Shown: in pieces, positions 44,640-53,000 of the stretch
Layout: each line of letters begins with the position of its first letter
How positions within the stretch are numbered: the stretch's first letter is position 1
From: Wagnerdoeblera sp046292685
Lineage (GTDB): Bacteria > Pseudomonadota > Alphaproteobacteria > Rhodobacterales > Rhodobacteraceae
Direction of reading: 5' to 3'
DNA length: 64,000 bases
Assembly: GCF_046292685.1 (NCBI RefSeq)
Contig: NZ_JBKBQM010000003.1
Span: 38,137-102,136, forward strand
The notes under the pieces: generated by a model
Told to the model about the DNA's origin: nothing
Database searches by the model: none
The model's input: the letters and a program-made list of their open reading frames with translations, nothing else
Made by a program: the position numbers and the translations under genes

Positions 44640-46711
44640 CCGGCGGCATCGTGGTGTTCGATCCGCTGCTGGCCTGGCCGGTGATTGCCGCCTTGGGCGC
44701 GCTGGCGGCGGTGTTGCTGGCGGTGGCGTTCTGGGGCCGGCTGTCGGGCGGATGGTTGCGGGCGCTGGCCGCGGCGGCGGTGCTGGGCGCGCTGGCCAAC
44801 CCCAGCTGGCAGACCGAGGACCGCGCCCCCTTGTCCGACATCGTGCTGGTGGTGGTGGACGACAGCGCCAGCCAGCGCATCGGCGCCCGGCCCGACCAGA
44901 CGGAGACCGCCTTGCAGGGCTTGCTGGCGCGCATTGCCCGCATGCCCGCGACCGAGGCACAGGTGGTGCGCGTGCCCGATGCGACCGGCGATGGCGGCAC
45001 CCTGGCGATGGCACGGCTGGCCGAGGCGCTGGCCGAAATCCCGCGTGCGCGGCTGGCCGGGGTGTTCCTGATCTCCGATGGCCAGGTCCACGACGCCGCC
45101 CAGGCCCCGGCCTTGCCGGCGCCCTTGCACGTGCTGCTGACCGGCCAGCCGCAGGACTGGGACCGCCGCCTTGTGGTGCGCACCGCCCCCGCCTTTGCCA
45201 TCATGGGCGAGCCGGTGACCGTGGTGCTGCGGATCGAGGATCAGGGCGCGGTGCCGGCGGCGGTGGCGGGCTTTGCCGACCTGACCGTGCGGATCGACGC
45301 CGAAGACCCCCAGACCTTTACCGTGCCCGTCGGGCAGGATCTGGAACTGCCGGTCAACCTGCCGCATGGCGGCATCAACGTGCTGCAACTGTCGCTGGCC
45401 GCGCAAGGGGGCGAGCTGACGGCGCTGAACAACGCCGCCGTGCTGCGCATCAACGGCGTGCGCGACCGGCTGCGGGTGCTGCTGGTGTCGGGCGAGCCGC
45501 ACGCCGGCGAACGGGTCTGGCGCAACCTGCTGAAATCCGATGCCGCGGTGGACCTCGTGCATTTCACCATCCTGCGCCCGCCGGAAAAGCAGGATGGCGT
45601 CCCGGTGACCGAACTGTCGCTGATCGCCTTTCCGACCAGGGAACTGTTCGTCGACAAGATCGAGGAATTCGACCTCATCATCTTCGATCGCTACCGCCGC
45701 CGCGGCATCCTGCCGATGTCCTATCTGGAAAACGTGCGCGATTACGTGCGCCGCGGCGGGGCGGTGCTGATTGCCGCCGGCCCCGAATTCGGCACCGCCG
45801 ACAGCCTGTGGCGCTCGCCCCTGGCAGAAATCCTGCCCGTGCAGCCTTCCAGCCGCGTGCTGGAACAAGGCTACCGCCCGGCGCTGACCGAGCTGGGCGC
45901 GAAGCACCCGGTGACGCAGGGGCTTTATGCGCAGGCGCCCGAAGGCGGCTGGGGCCGCTGGTTCCGCCAGCTGGAAATGCAGGCCACCGGCGGCCAGGTG
46001 GTGATGGAGGGGATCGATGCCTTGCCCCTGCTGGTGCTGGACCGGGTGGGCGAAGGCCGGGTTGGGATGTTGGCCTCCGACCATATCTGGCTTTGGGGGC
46101 GCGGCTACGAAGGCGGCGGCCCGCAGCTGGAGCTGCTGCGGCGGCTGGCGCACTGGACGATGAAGGAACCCGAGCTGGAGGAAGAAACCCTGGGCGCCGA
46201 TGCGCAAGGCCTGACGCTGAGCGTGACCCGGCGCACCCTGGGCGGCGATCCGGGGCCGGTCACCATCACCGCGCCCGATGGCCGCGAAACCGCGCTGGCG
46301 CTGGCGGAAGCCCGCCCCGGCCTGTGGCAGGGCCGCTGGGATGCGCCGGGGATCGGGCTTTACCGCCTTGCGCAAGGCGACCGGCAGGCGGTGGTGGCGC
46401 TGGGGCCTGCCAGCCCGCGCGAGTTCGAACAGACCATCGCCTCCGAGGCCCCGATGGCCGAGGTGCTGCGCGCCACCGGCGGCGGCGCCGTGCGCCTGTC
46501 CGACGGCCTGCCCGAACTGCGCCGCGTGGCCGAGGGCCGGGTGGCCGCCGGGCGCGGCTGGCTGGGCATCACCCCGCGCGAAGCCTCGCTGACGCAGGAT
46601 ATCCGCATCCGGCCCTTGCTGGACCCGTGGGTCTTCCTGCTGCTGGCGGCCGGGCTGGCGCTGGCCGCCTGGCTGCGCGAGGGGCGGTTGCCTGCGCGTC
46701 GGACCGGCTGA
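44636..46711 (+). CDS. Large membrane protein of the MoxR-DUF58 operon
   Basis: A 691-residue protein with two N-terminal membrane helices (VIAALGALAAVLLAVAFWG and LRALAAAAVLGALANPSW) and one near the C-terminus (LDPWVFLLLAAGLALAAWL). Between them lies a region with a von Willebrand-like start, DIVLVVVDDSASQRIGARPD, then VLLVSGEPHAGERVWRNLL and LIIFDRYRRRGILPMSYLEN, resembling class-I glutamine-amidotransferase-like folds without an obvious catalytic cysteine. It is the last gene of the operon. Its function is unknown; a scaffold or sensor for the MoxR complex is inference. Confidence 0.85.
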   Translation: MTGGIVVFDPLLAWPVIAALGALAAVLLAVAFWGRLSGGWLRALAAAAVLGALANPSWQTEDRAPLSDIVLVVVDDSASQRIGARPDQTETALQGLLARIARMPATEAQVVRVPDATGDGGTLAMARLAEALAEIPRARLAGVFLISDGQVHDAAQAPALPAPLHVLLTGQPQDWDRRLVVRTAPAFAIMGEPVTVVLRIEDQGAVPAAVAGFADLTVRIDAEDPQTFTVPVGQDLELPVNLPHGGINVLQLSLAAQGGELTALNNAAVLRINGVRDRLRVLLVSGEPHAGERVWRNLLKSDAAVDLVHFTILRPPEKQDGVPVTELSLIAFPTRELFVDKIEEFDLIIFDRYRRRGILPMSYLENVRDYVRRGGAVLIAAGPEFGTADSLWRSPLAEILPVQPSSRVLEQGYRPALTELGAKHPVTQGLYAQAPEGGWGRWFRQLEMQATGGQVVMEGIDALPLLVLDRVGEGRVGMLASDHIWLWGRGYEGGGPQLELLRRLAHWTMKEPELEEETLGADAQGLTLSVTRRTLGGDPGPVTITAPDGRETALALAEARPGLWQGRWDAPGIGLYRLAQGDRQAVVALGPASPREFEQTIASEAPMAEVLRATGGGAVRLSDGLPELRRVAEGRVAAGRGWLGITPREASLTQDIRIRPLLDPWVFLLLAAGLALAAWLREGRLPARRTG

Positions 46712-46721
46712 CAGGGCCCGA

Positions 46722-46741
46722 TCCGCCGTGACACCGGCGGA
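46722..46741. terminator. Possible bidirectional terminator hairpin
   Basis: TCCGCCG and CGGCGGA pair perfectly across six bases, 10 bases after the stop of the MoxR operon and facing the end of the convergent M23 peptidase gene. There is no U-tract. It is the only clear stem in this 91-base gap. Confidence 0.4.
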
Positions 46742-46802
46742 CGGCTCCCGATCCGTTGCCGGCACCGCCGCCGTGGGGCCGACCCCGCTGCCCGGTCCCG
46801 GC

Positions 46803-47669
46803 CTAGCAGGCAAAGGTGCCCGGTGGCAGGCGCAGGATGAGGTCGGGGTCGGGGCAGATCGCTTGCCACACGTCCCACAGGCTGGCATGCCCGACGCCGA
46901 AGAAGTTGCCGCCGTGCTGGTCCAGCAGGTCGGTCATGATCTGGACATGCACATGCGGTGCCCAGCCGCCGTTTTCGTGCCAGTCGCCCAGGTCGGCGAT
47001 GTGCCGGCCGGCCTCGACCCGTTGCCCGGGGGCGGCCAGGCCCGGCAAGCTGCCGGCCAGGTGGCCATACAGCGTCCAGAACCGCTGGCCGCCGGCCGCT
47101 TCGTGTTCCAGGATCAGCGTGTGGCCATAGTCCAGCGGATCGGCGTTGTAGGCCACATGGCGCACCACGCCGGGCAAGGGCGCGAACAGCGGCGTGCCGG
47201 CCGGGGCGAACACGTCGATGCCCAGGTGCACGGTGCGCCGTTCGGGGCTGGCGGCATCGGCGAACTGCGCGGTGGCATAGACGCTGCGCGGCTCGCCCCA
47301 GGGCCCGAGGCCGTGGCGCGCCCCGGTGGCGGCGAACCAGGCATCGAAGGCGCGGTCGGAATAGGCGGGCATCGCCGGGTCGCTGCCATCGGCGCGCAGC
47401 ACGCGCAAGGCGCCTGCCGCAAGGGCGGGGCGGAACAGCGGCGCCACCGGCGCCTGTGCCAGCCAGTCGCAGACCGCCGCCGCGCCGGGCACCGGCGGCT
47501 CGCCGCGCCCGGCGCGCAGCACGGCGCGCAGCAGGCCCCGATCCACCTGCGCCAGCCTTTCGCGCACGCCAGGCGGGCTGGCGGCAAGCAGGGCGGGCAG
47601 GTCGCCGGGGGCGGCGCCGCTGGCGCGCAAGGCGGCGTAAAGATCGGGCTGGTCGGGCAGGGGGGGCAT
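46803..47669 (-). CDS. M23-family metallopeptidase domain protein without signal peptide
   Basis: A 288-residue protein. The first ~140 residues are unassigned (PDQPDLYAALRASG onward). The rest is a LytM/M23 domain with zinc-site motifs HLGIDVFAPAGTPLFAPLPG, HTLILEH, LYGHLAGSLPGLAAPGQRVE and HVHVQIMTDLL. M23 enzymes cut peptidoglycan cross-bridges, but this one has no signal peptide. A comparable M23 module occurs inside large phosphotransferase-aminotransferase fusion proteins; this looks like the stand-alone form. I chose the ATG at 47669; upstream frames are low-complexity. It converges on the MoxR operon and diverges from a secreted protein gene. Confidence 0.82.
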   Translation of the reverse strand: MPPLPDQPDLYAALRASGAAPGDLPALLAASPPGVRERLAQVDRGLLRAVLRAGRGEPPVPGAAAVCDWLAQAPVAPLFRPALAAGALRVLRADGSDPAMPAYSDRAFDAWFAATGARHGLGPWGEPRSVYATAQFADAASPERRTVHLGIDVFAPAGTPLFAPLPGVVRHVAYNADPLDYGHTLILEHEAAGGQRFWTLYGHLAGSLPGLAAPGQRVEAGRHIADLGDWHENGGWAPHVHVQIMTDLLDQHGGNFFGVGHASLWDVWQAICPDPDLILRLPPGTFAC

Positions 47670-47827
47670 GCGGAAACCTTTGCACTGCGGGTCGGTGCCC
47701 ACCTTGGCGCCGGAACGCGCGCGGGGCAAGCATCGGGGCGCAACCGCGCGCCTGCACGGGGGGATTGGCAGCAGGGGCGGCTTGCGGCACCATGCCCCTG
47801 TTGCCCTGTCCATTGCCGGAGCCTGCC

Positions 47828-48565
47828 ATGTTGCGCCGAATTGCCCTTGCCCTTGCCCTTGCTGCGCCGCTGCTGGCCCCGGCCGCCCCGGCCCGCGCCC
47901 AGATGGATGCCCGCGACATGGAGATCTGCCGGCAGGATTGCATGGCCCGCGCCCGCGATGCCAGCGACCCGCGCTATCGGTCCTGCGTCGCCACGCGCTG
48001 CCAGGGGCAGGCGGTGCGCCGCCAGGCCGCACCGCCGCGCAAGACGGCGCCGGCCGCGGCGGCACCACCGGCCGCCGCCACCGCACTCTGGGGCCTGAAC
48101 AGCCACGAGGCGCTGGGCGTCAGCCTGTTCGCGCAGACCGAACAGGGGGTGTTCGGCCTGGCCTGCGCACCCGAAGGCGTGGCCATCCGCGCCACCAACG
48201 GGTTGTTCCGCGGCCCCGCCCTGGGCTGGATCACCGACAGCGGCAGCGCCGGGGGCACCATTGCGCTGTCGCCGGGGGCTGCCTATTCCGAAACCGCCGC
48301 CAGCGCCTGCGCGCTGGGGGTGGCGGGGTTGGCACCGGCGGGCGCGGTGGTGCTGGTCGATGCGCCGGTCAACCCGCGCGGCCCCGGGCAGGGCTATGCG
48401 CTGGCCTTGCCGGGGGGCGAGGTGCCGGTGATGTCTGGGTCCGAGGTGCTGGCCCGGTTCCCCGGTTCCCGCGTGGTGCCGGCCGAAGGGCTGGCCGCGG
48501 GCCTTGGCGCGCTGGCGGCCAGTTGCCCCGCGCTGGCGCAGGCGTTGCGCAGCCCCTGCCCGTGA
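47828..48565 (+). CDS. Secreted hypothetical protein with cysteine-rich N-terminal segment
   Basis: A 245-residue protein with a clear signal peptide, residues 1-24 (LRRIALALALAAPLLAPAAP, then ARAQ). After it come two Cys-x3-Cys pairs (EICRQDCMARARD and YRSCVATRCQ), probably disulfide-bonded, then a Pro/Ala linker and a globular part from about residue 85 (LWGLNSHEALGVSLFAQTEQ). No family was recognised. The start at 47828 follows CCGGAGCC. It would act in the periplasm. It is convergent with the Lrp-type regulator gene, 28 bases apart. Confidence 0.8.
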   Translation: MLRRIALALALAAPLLAPAAPARAQMDARDMEICRQDCMARARDASDPRYRSCVATRCQGQAVRRQAAPPRKTAPAAAAPPAAATALWGLNSHEALGVSLFAQTEQGVFGLACAPEGVAIRATNGLFRGPALGWITDSGSAGGTIALSPGAAYSETAASACALGVAGLAPAGAVVLVDAPVNPRGPGQGYALALPGGEVPVMSGSEVLARFPGSRVVPAEGLAAGLGALAASCPALAQALRSPCP

Positions 48566-48593
48566 CAGGGCCGACTGACGGGGCCGGTGCGCC

Positions 48594-49085
48594 CTAATCC
48601 ACCGGCAAGGCGGTGGTCGCCTTGGTCTGGCGCAGCACGAAATGCGTGGTCGAGGACCGCACCACCCCCAGCGCCAGCAGCTCGCGCATCAGGAACCGCT
48701 CCAGGTCCTCGGGGTCGCGCGCTACCACCGTCAGCACGTAATCGTCGCTGCCGGTGATGCTGGCGCAGTCCAGCACCTGCGCGCTGCGCTGCACGAAGGC
48801 ATCGAAGCGGGCGATCGTCGCCTCGGTATGGTCCAGCAGCGAAACATGCACCATCGCCCGCGTGGCGAACCCGACCGCGCGCGGGGCGACCAGCGCCACG
48901 GTGGCACGGATCACGCCGGCGTCCTGCATCCGCTTGAGCCGCCGCCAGCACGGCGAGGCGGATAGCCCCGCGCGCTCGGCCAGCTCCTGCAAGGTCAGCC
49001 CGGCATCGGCCTGCACGAGGCGCAGGATGCGGCGGTCGGCCTCGTCCAGGGATGGATAGGCAGGAATTGTCACACAACACCCCAT
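48594..49085 (-). CDS. Lrp/AsnC-family transcriptional regulator
   Basis: A 163-residue regulator. The helix-turn-helix is LDEADRRILRLVQADAGLTL, then ELAERAGLSASPCWRRLKRM, and the RAM effector-binding domain includes MVHVSLLDHTEATIARFDAF and ITGSDDYVLTVVARDPEDLE. It is divergent from phhA, with strong operator repeats between, so it most likely controls phenylalanine hydroxylase in response to an aromatic amino acid. The start is uncertain: ATG at 49085 or GTG at 49073, neither with a good ribosome site. Longer frames run across the operator. Confidence 0.9.
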   Translation of the reverse strand: MGCCVTIPAYPSLDEADRRILRLVQADAGLTLQELAERAGLSASPCWRRLKRMQDAGVIRATVALVAPRAVGFATRAMVHVSLLDHTEATIARFDAFVQRSAQVLDCASITGSDDYVLTVVARDPEDLERFLMRELLALGVVRSSTTHFVLRQTKATTALPVD

Positions 49086-49090
49086 GATCG

Positions 49091-49122
49091 GCAGGATTTG
49101 CCACCAATCTGGCATATCCTGC
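49091..49122. promoter_or_regulatory. Operator inverted repeat between Lrp regulator and phhA
   Basis: GCAGGATTTGCCA and TGGCATATCCTGC form 13-base arms with one mismatch around CCAATC. The half-site AATCTGGCA (49106-49114) recurs at 49148-49156, exactly 42 bases or about four helical turns away, next to a second small palindrome GATTT/AAATC. Spaced repeats on one DNA face are what oligomeric Lrp/AsnC proteins bind. Confidence 0.7.
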
Positions 49123-49203
49123 GCGGATCGGAAAGATTTACCCGTGAAATCTGGCACAATGATCCTGTCTGCAACCGACCGTTCCCCGGCAGGAGCCCGC
49201 GCC

Positions 49204-49989
49204 ATGACGACCTACATCGCCCGCACCCCTGATCCCCGCGGCCACATCGCCTATGACGCCAGCGAAGATGCCGTCTGGCGCGATCTGCTGGCGCGCCAGT
49301 TGCCCAACGTGCGCCGCCACATGGCGCGGCCCTGGCTGGATGGGCTGGCGGCGCTGAACCTGCCGGAAACCCGCGTGCCGCAATGCGCCGAGGTGTCCGA
49401 TCGCCTGCGCGCCGCAACCGGCTGGCAGGTGGCGCCGGTGCCGGCGCTGATCCCGTTCCAGCGTTTCTTTGCCATGCTGGCCGAACGCACCTTTCCCGCC
49501 GCCAGCTTCATCCGCCGGCGCGAGCATTTCGACTACATCGAGGAGCCGGACATCTTTCACGAGATCTTCGGCCATGCCCCGCTGCTGGCGGACCCGCGCT
49601 TTGCCGCCTTCAGCCAGGCGATCGGCGCCACCGGGGCGCGTGCGGCGCGGGCCGACCATGCCTGGCTGATCCGGCTTTACTGGTTCACCATCGAATTCGG
49701 GCTGACGCACGAAGCGGGCGCGCTGAAGGCGCTGGGGTCGGGGCTGGCCTCCTCGGTCGCGGAACTGGAATGGGCCACGTCGGGGCAGGCGGAACTGCGC
49801 CCCTTCGACGTGGTGGACATCCTGCGCATGCCCTATCGCATCGACATTCCGCAGCCGGTCTACTTTGTCATCGACGATCTCGACGCGCTGTTCGATGCCA
49901 CCCGGCGCGACCTGCTGGCCGATATCGCAACCGCGCGCAGCCTCGGGCTGCACAGCCCGCGTTATGCGCCCAAGGCCGTGCCGGCCTGA
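49204..49989 (+). CDS. phhA: Phenylalanine-4-hydroxylase
   Basis: A 261-residue bacterial aromatic amino-acid hydroxylase, the pterin-dependent iron enzyme turning phenylalanine into tyrosine. The iron ligands are the two histidines of PDIFHEIFGHAPLL (about residues 118 and 123) and the glutamate in LYWFTIEFGLTHEAG (about 163). ATGWQVAPVPALIPFQRFF is typical of the monomeric bacterial form. The ATG at 49204 follows GCAGGAG. It is controlled in all likelihood by the divergent Lrp-type gene. Downstream tyrosine breakdown is represented in the window by maiA at 62119. Confidence 0.94.
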   Translation: MTTYIARTPDPRGHIAYDASEDAVWRDLLARQLPNVRRHMARPWLDGLAALNLPETRVPQCAEVSDRLRAATGWQVAPVPALIPFQRFFAMLAERTFPAASFIRRREHFDYIEEPDIFHEIFGHAPLLADPRFAAFSQAIGATGARAARADHAWLIRLYWFTIEFGLTHEAGALKALGSGLASSVAELEWATSGQAELRPFDVVDILRMPYRIDIPQPVYFVIDDLDALFDATRRDLLADIATARSLGLHSPRYAPKAVPA

Positions 49990-50068
49990 GCTGCGGCGCC
50001 TCGGGGGGCTTGCCCATCGGCCGCGGCGCCCCTACTCCTTCTGCGCAAAGGCAGCGAAGGGCAGGCGC

Positions 50069-50875
50069 ATGCAGCACCCACGGCAGACATCGGCAAAGAC
50101 CGCCATGCGCTGCGTCATGGCGGCAGGGCGTGGGCTGCTGGTGTTGGCCCTGATGGCGGCGCTGGCCGCCTGCCGCGCGCCCACAGACCCGGCAAGCCCG
50201 CCCGATGCCCCGCCCCCGGCCGGAACCGCCGCCGCCACCCCGACCGACCCCGCCACGACCGCCGCCGCCGCGCCGGCGCAACCGCTGTTCCAGACCGGGC
50301 TGGACGGACCGCCGCCCCGGCGCATGGCGGTGGCGCAGGGGGCGGTGGTCATCGCCGGGCCGCGCGGCTATTGCATCGACCGTGTGGCCAGCCGCGACCG
50401 CCGCGACGGGCGCGCGGCGCTGACCGTGCTGTCGGATTGCCGCGTTCTGGGCGCCGGGCCGTTTTCCCCGCGCCCGGCCCACCCGGCGGTGCTGACCGCC
50501 GCGGTGGCCGCGCCCGGCCGCGGCCTGCCGGTCGAGGCGGCGGCGGCCGACCTTGCGGCCTATTTCCGCTCGGCCGCGGGGCGGGCCGCGCTCAGCCGGG
50601 CAGGCAAGGCCGACACCGTTTCGGTGCTCGAGGCTCTGGCCGCCGATGGCGCCTTCTACCTGCACCTGACCGATGCCGCGCCCTTTGCCTGGGGTGCGGT
50701 GCAGCCCGATTACTGGCGCGGCCTGCTGATGGCGGGGGGGCGGACGGTGACGGTTTCGGTGCTGTCGCCGCCCGGCAGCACGCTGACCCGCGATCAGGGG
50801 CTGGACCTCTTGCGCGACTTCGTGGCGGCCTTGCGCGCAGCCACCGCCGAAGCCGGGCTGAAGCCGCCGGGATGA
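50069..50875 (+). CDS. Hypothetical lipoprotein
   Basis: A protein of about 268 residues. After a short basic stretch comes a hydrophobic segment and lipobox (GLLVLALMAALAAC), so it should be a lipoprotein anchored at the cysteine near residue 32. A Thr/Pro/Ala-rich linker follows, then a globular domain from about 75 with two cysteines (GYCIDRVASRDRRDG and TVLSDCRVLG) and YRSAAGRAALSRAGKA-like sequence (here AAYFRSAAGRAALSRAGKA). No family was recognised. Other possible starts are ATGs at 50105 and 50117, nearer the hydrophobic segment. Confidence 0.75.
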   Translation: MQHPRQTSAKTAMRCVMAAGRGLLVLALMAALAACRAPTDPASPPDAPPPAGTAAATPTDPATTAAAAPAQPLFQTGLDGPPPRRMAVAQGAVVIAGPRGYCIDRVASRDRRDGRAALTVLSDCRVLGAGPFSPRPAHPAVLTAAVAAPGRGLPVEAAAADLAAYFRSAAGRAALSRAGKADTVSVLEALAADGAFYLHLTDAAPFAWGAVQPDYWRGLLMAGGRTVTVSVLSPPGSTLTRDQGLDLLRDFVAALRAATAEAGLKPPG

Positions 50876-50967
50876 CCGATTTGCTGTTTCCGCTGCGTGA
50901 ACAGTCTAGTAGTAGTTTTGCAATATGCCTCGATCAGGGTGCAAACGGGGCCGACGGGTAAAGGTGC

Positions 50968-51741
50968 ATGGCGGGCAGTCTGGATGGGTTTCTTGACCGG
51001 CTGGTGCTGCGGCGGGCGCTGCGGCGCTGGCGGCGGGCGGCAGGGGCGGCCGAAGGGCTGGACCTGGAGCAACTGCACGACCTGCGGAACCTGGCGCGGC
51101 AGCACCGCCGCCAGATCGACCGGGTGCTGCACGTGGCCGAAGGCCGGCTTGCGCTGCCGGTGATCGGCCCCAACCCCATTCGCCGCCTGCCCGGCACCGA
51201 TTGGGCCTGGCGCCCCGACCTGTGGCGCGGGCCGGTGCCGCAGCGCGGCTTTGCCGGGGTCGAAAGCCGCACCCAGCTGTGCGACGGGGCCACCCTGTTT
51301 CACGATTGCCGGGTCAGCGAAATCACCACCCGCCAGATCCGCAACACCCGCGAACAGGATCTGGCCCCCTTCGGCCTGCGGATGGATGTGTTCCATTTCG
51401 ACGGCAGCTTCCTGTCGATCGTGCTCGACCTGCCTGCCGATGCCGTCAACGGCCTGCGCACCCGGCATCTGGTGCGGCTGGAAGCCATCGTCGAAATGGA
51501 AAAGCCGCTGGAAATCTTTGCCCGGCTGAACATCAAGCACGGGCCGAACGTGGAACAGGTCGTGCGCGAACTGCCGCTGAACGAGCCCGAGGTGATGGTG
51601 GAGTTCGACCTGTTCTACACCCGTCTCAACGAAAAGCGGGTGGAAAAGGCCTGGATCGACCTGATCTTCGAAGGGCCCGAACTGAACCAGATCGTGCTGC
51701 GCGACATCACCCTGTCGCGCCGCCCGCGCGCCGAAATCTAG
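50968..51741 (+). CDS. DUF6478-like protein
   Basis: A 257-residue protein that resembles, from memory, the DUF6478 family of Rhodobacterales. An N-terminal helical part (RRALRRWRRAAGAAEGLDLE, then LRNLARQHRRQIDRVLHV) precedes a beta-rich domain with TDWAWRPDLWRGPVPQRGF, FGLRMDVFHFDGSFLSIVLD, FDLFYTRLNEKRVEKAWIDL and the ending DITLSRRPRAEI. There is no signal peptide. It follows a 92-base gap that includes an AT-richer patch (50905-50936), a plausible promoter. A small downstream gene is probably co-transcribed. Function unknown. Confidence 0.8.
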   Translation: MAGSLDGFLDRLVLRRALRRWRRAAGAAEGLDLEQLHDLRNLARQHRRQIDRVLHVAEGRLALPVIGPNPIRRLPGTDWAWRPDLWRGPVPQRGFAGVESRTQLCDGATLFHDCRVSEITTRQIRNTREQDLAPFGLRMDVFHFDGSFLSIVLDLPADAVNGLRTRHLVRLEAIVEMEKPLEIFARLNIKHGPNVEQVVRELPLNEPEVMVEFDLFYTRLNEKRVEKAWIDLIFEGPELNQIVLRDITLSRRPRAEI

Positions 51742-51752
51742 GGGGCCCCGTC

Positions 51753-52130
51753 ATGGCCGATGTCGTGCTGACCGAAACCCGCATCCGCGCCGGCGTCTGG
51801 CAGGGGCTGTTGCGCGGCGAACCGGGCGGCCCCGCCCCCGAGGTCGAGGTCATGCACCTCGACCGCCGGGTCGAAGGCGCCACCCTGGCCTCGGTGCCCG
51901 AAAAGCCGGGGCACTGGGCCTTGCGCGTGCCGATTCCGGTGCAGCTGCTGTCCGAAGGCGTGCAGACCTTTGTCATCCGCCAGTCGGGCAGCGGGGCCAC
52001 GCTGGGGCATTTCACCATCGTCACCGGCGCCGACAACGCCGACGACCTGCGCGCCGAGGTGGACCTGCTGCGCGCCGAGCTCGACATGCTCAAGCGCGCC
52101 TTCCGCCGGCATTGCCTGGAAACGATGTAG
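51753..52130 (+). CDS. Small hypothetical protein downstream of DUF6478-like gene
   Basis: A 125-residue protein. It begins MADVVLTETRIRAGVWQGL, has a beta-rich body (HWALRVPIPVQLLSEGVQTF, then VIRQSGSGATLGHFTIVTG), and ends in a short predicted coiled coil (DDLRAEVDLLRAELDMLKRA). It starts 11 bases after the preceding stop, so the two are almost certainly one operon and may interact. No signal peptide or family was recognised. Confidence 0.78.
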   Translation: MADVVLTETRIRAGVWQGLLRGEPGGPAPEVEVMHLDRRVEGATLASVPEKPGHWALRVPIPVQLLSEGVQTFVIRQSGSGATLGHFTIVTGADNADDLRAEVDLLRAELDMLKRAFRRHCLETM

Positions 52131-52135
52131 CCGGC

Positions 52136-52933
52136 TCAGGGCGCCGGCCGGCCCCTCACGAACTTGGCGCCGCCTTCGCTGGCGCCGATCTGCGGCAGGC
52201 TGCGCCCCGTCGGCGCCGGCTGGTCCAGCGCGGCGCGCAAGGCGGCAAGGTCGGCGTTCAGGTCGGTTCCCAACGCCACCTTCTGCCCGGTCATCTCGGC
52301 CTTGGCCGCCACCACCGACACCACGCGCGGCACCCCGCCGTCCATGCTGAACACCGGCGCCCCGGACGAGCCGAAATCGACATCGCAGGACAGCACCATC
52401 ATGCCCGGCTGGTGGCGCAGCACATGGCACACCTCTTGCAGCGACGCCGCCTCGGAACGGTCGCGGGCATAGGAAACCACGCCGACCCGCGCGCCTTGCG
52501 CCGGTTGTGCCCCGGTTTCGTAAGGCGTGATCGAAGGCAGGCGGATCGGCTGATCCAGCCGCAGCAAGGCCAGGTCGTGCCGCACATCGCCGCTGCCGTC
52601 GTCGCCCCGGAACACATAGCCCGGATGCGTCGCGGCCTTGCGCACGCTGCGATAGGCGGCGGCGCGGCCGTTGCGCCATCCGGCCAGGAACTCGATCCGC
52701 GCCGGGTCGATGCGCGCGCCGGTCTTGCGGTCGTGCAGGCAATGGGCGGCCGTCAGCACCAGATCGGGCGCGATCAGCGCCCCGGTGCAAAAGCCCTTGC
52801 CATCCAGGTTCAGGCGCCCCACCGCCTCCCACCCCTTGCTGTCGGTGCCGGTATCCAGCCGGCGCAGCGCGTCGGCGGCGGCGGGGGTGGCCAACGCCAG
52901 CCCGGCAAGCAGCGAAAGGGTCAAGGCGCGCAT
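52136..52933 (-). CDS. Secreted trypsin-like serine protease
   Basis: A 265-residue S1-fold protease. Residues 1-20 are a signal peptide (RALTLSLLAGLALATPAAA). The catalytic triad is visible: His64 in VLTAAHCLHD, Asp120 in VRHDLALLRL and Ser190 in DVDFGSSGAPVFS. The specificity-determining loop is short. Conserved cysteines flank the histidine and serine. The start at 52933 is chosen for the signal peptide; a longer frame upstream adds a basic stretch. It acts in the periplasm or outside the cell; no substrate can be inferred. It converges on the DUF6478 pair. Confidence 0.9.
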   Translation of the reverse strand: MRALTLSLLAGLALATPAAADALRRLDTGTDSKGWEAVGRLNLDGKGFCTGALIAPDLVLTAAHCLHDRKTGARIDPARIEFLAGWRNGRAAAYRSVRKAATHPGYVFRGDDGSGDVRHDLALLRLDQPIRLPSITPYETGAQPAQGARVGVVSYARDRSEAASLQEVCHVLRHQPGMMVLSCDVDFGSSGAPVFSMDGGVPRVVSVVAAKAEMTGQKVALGTDLNADLAALRAALDQPAPTGRSLPQIGASEGGAKFVRGRPAP

Positions 52934-53000
52934 CGGAACCTCCGTCTTGCCCCCAGTGGTGGCAGAAGGATATGGCCGAATCAAGGCGCCCGCGCGCCCG

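Noticed and set aside
41853..45014. A 1053-codon open frame on the minus strand
   Set aside because: It lies antisense to the DUF4159 operon and has histidine/arginine/glutamine-rich composition with no recognisable domain.
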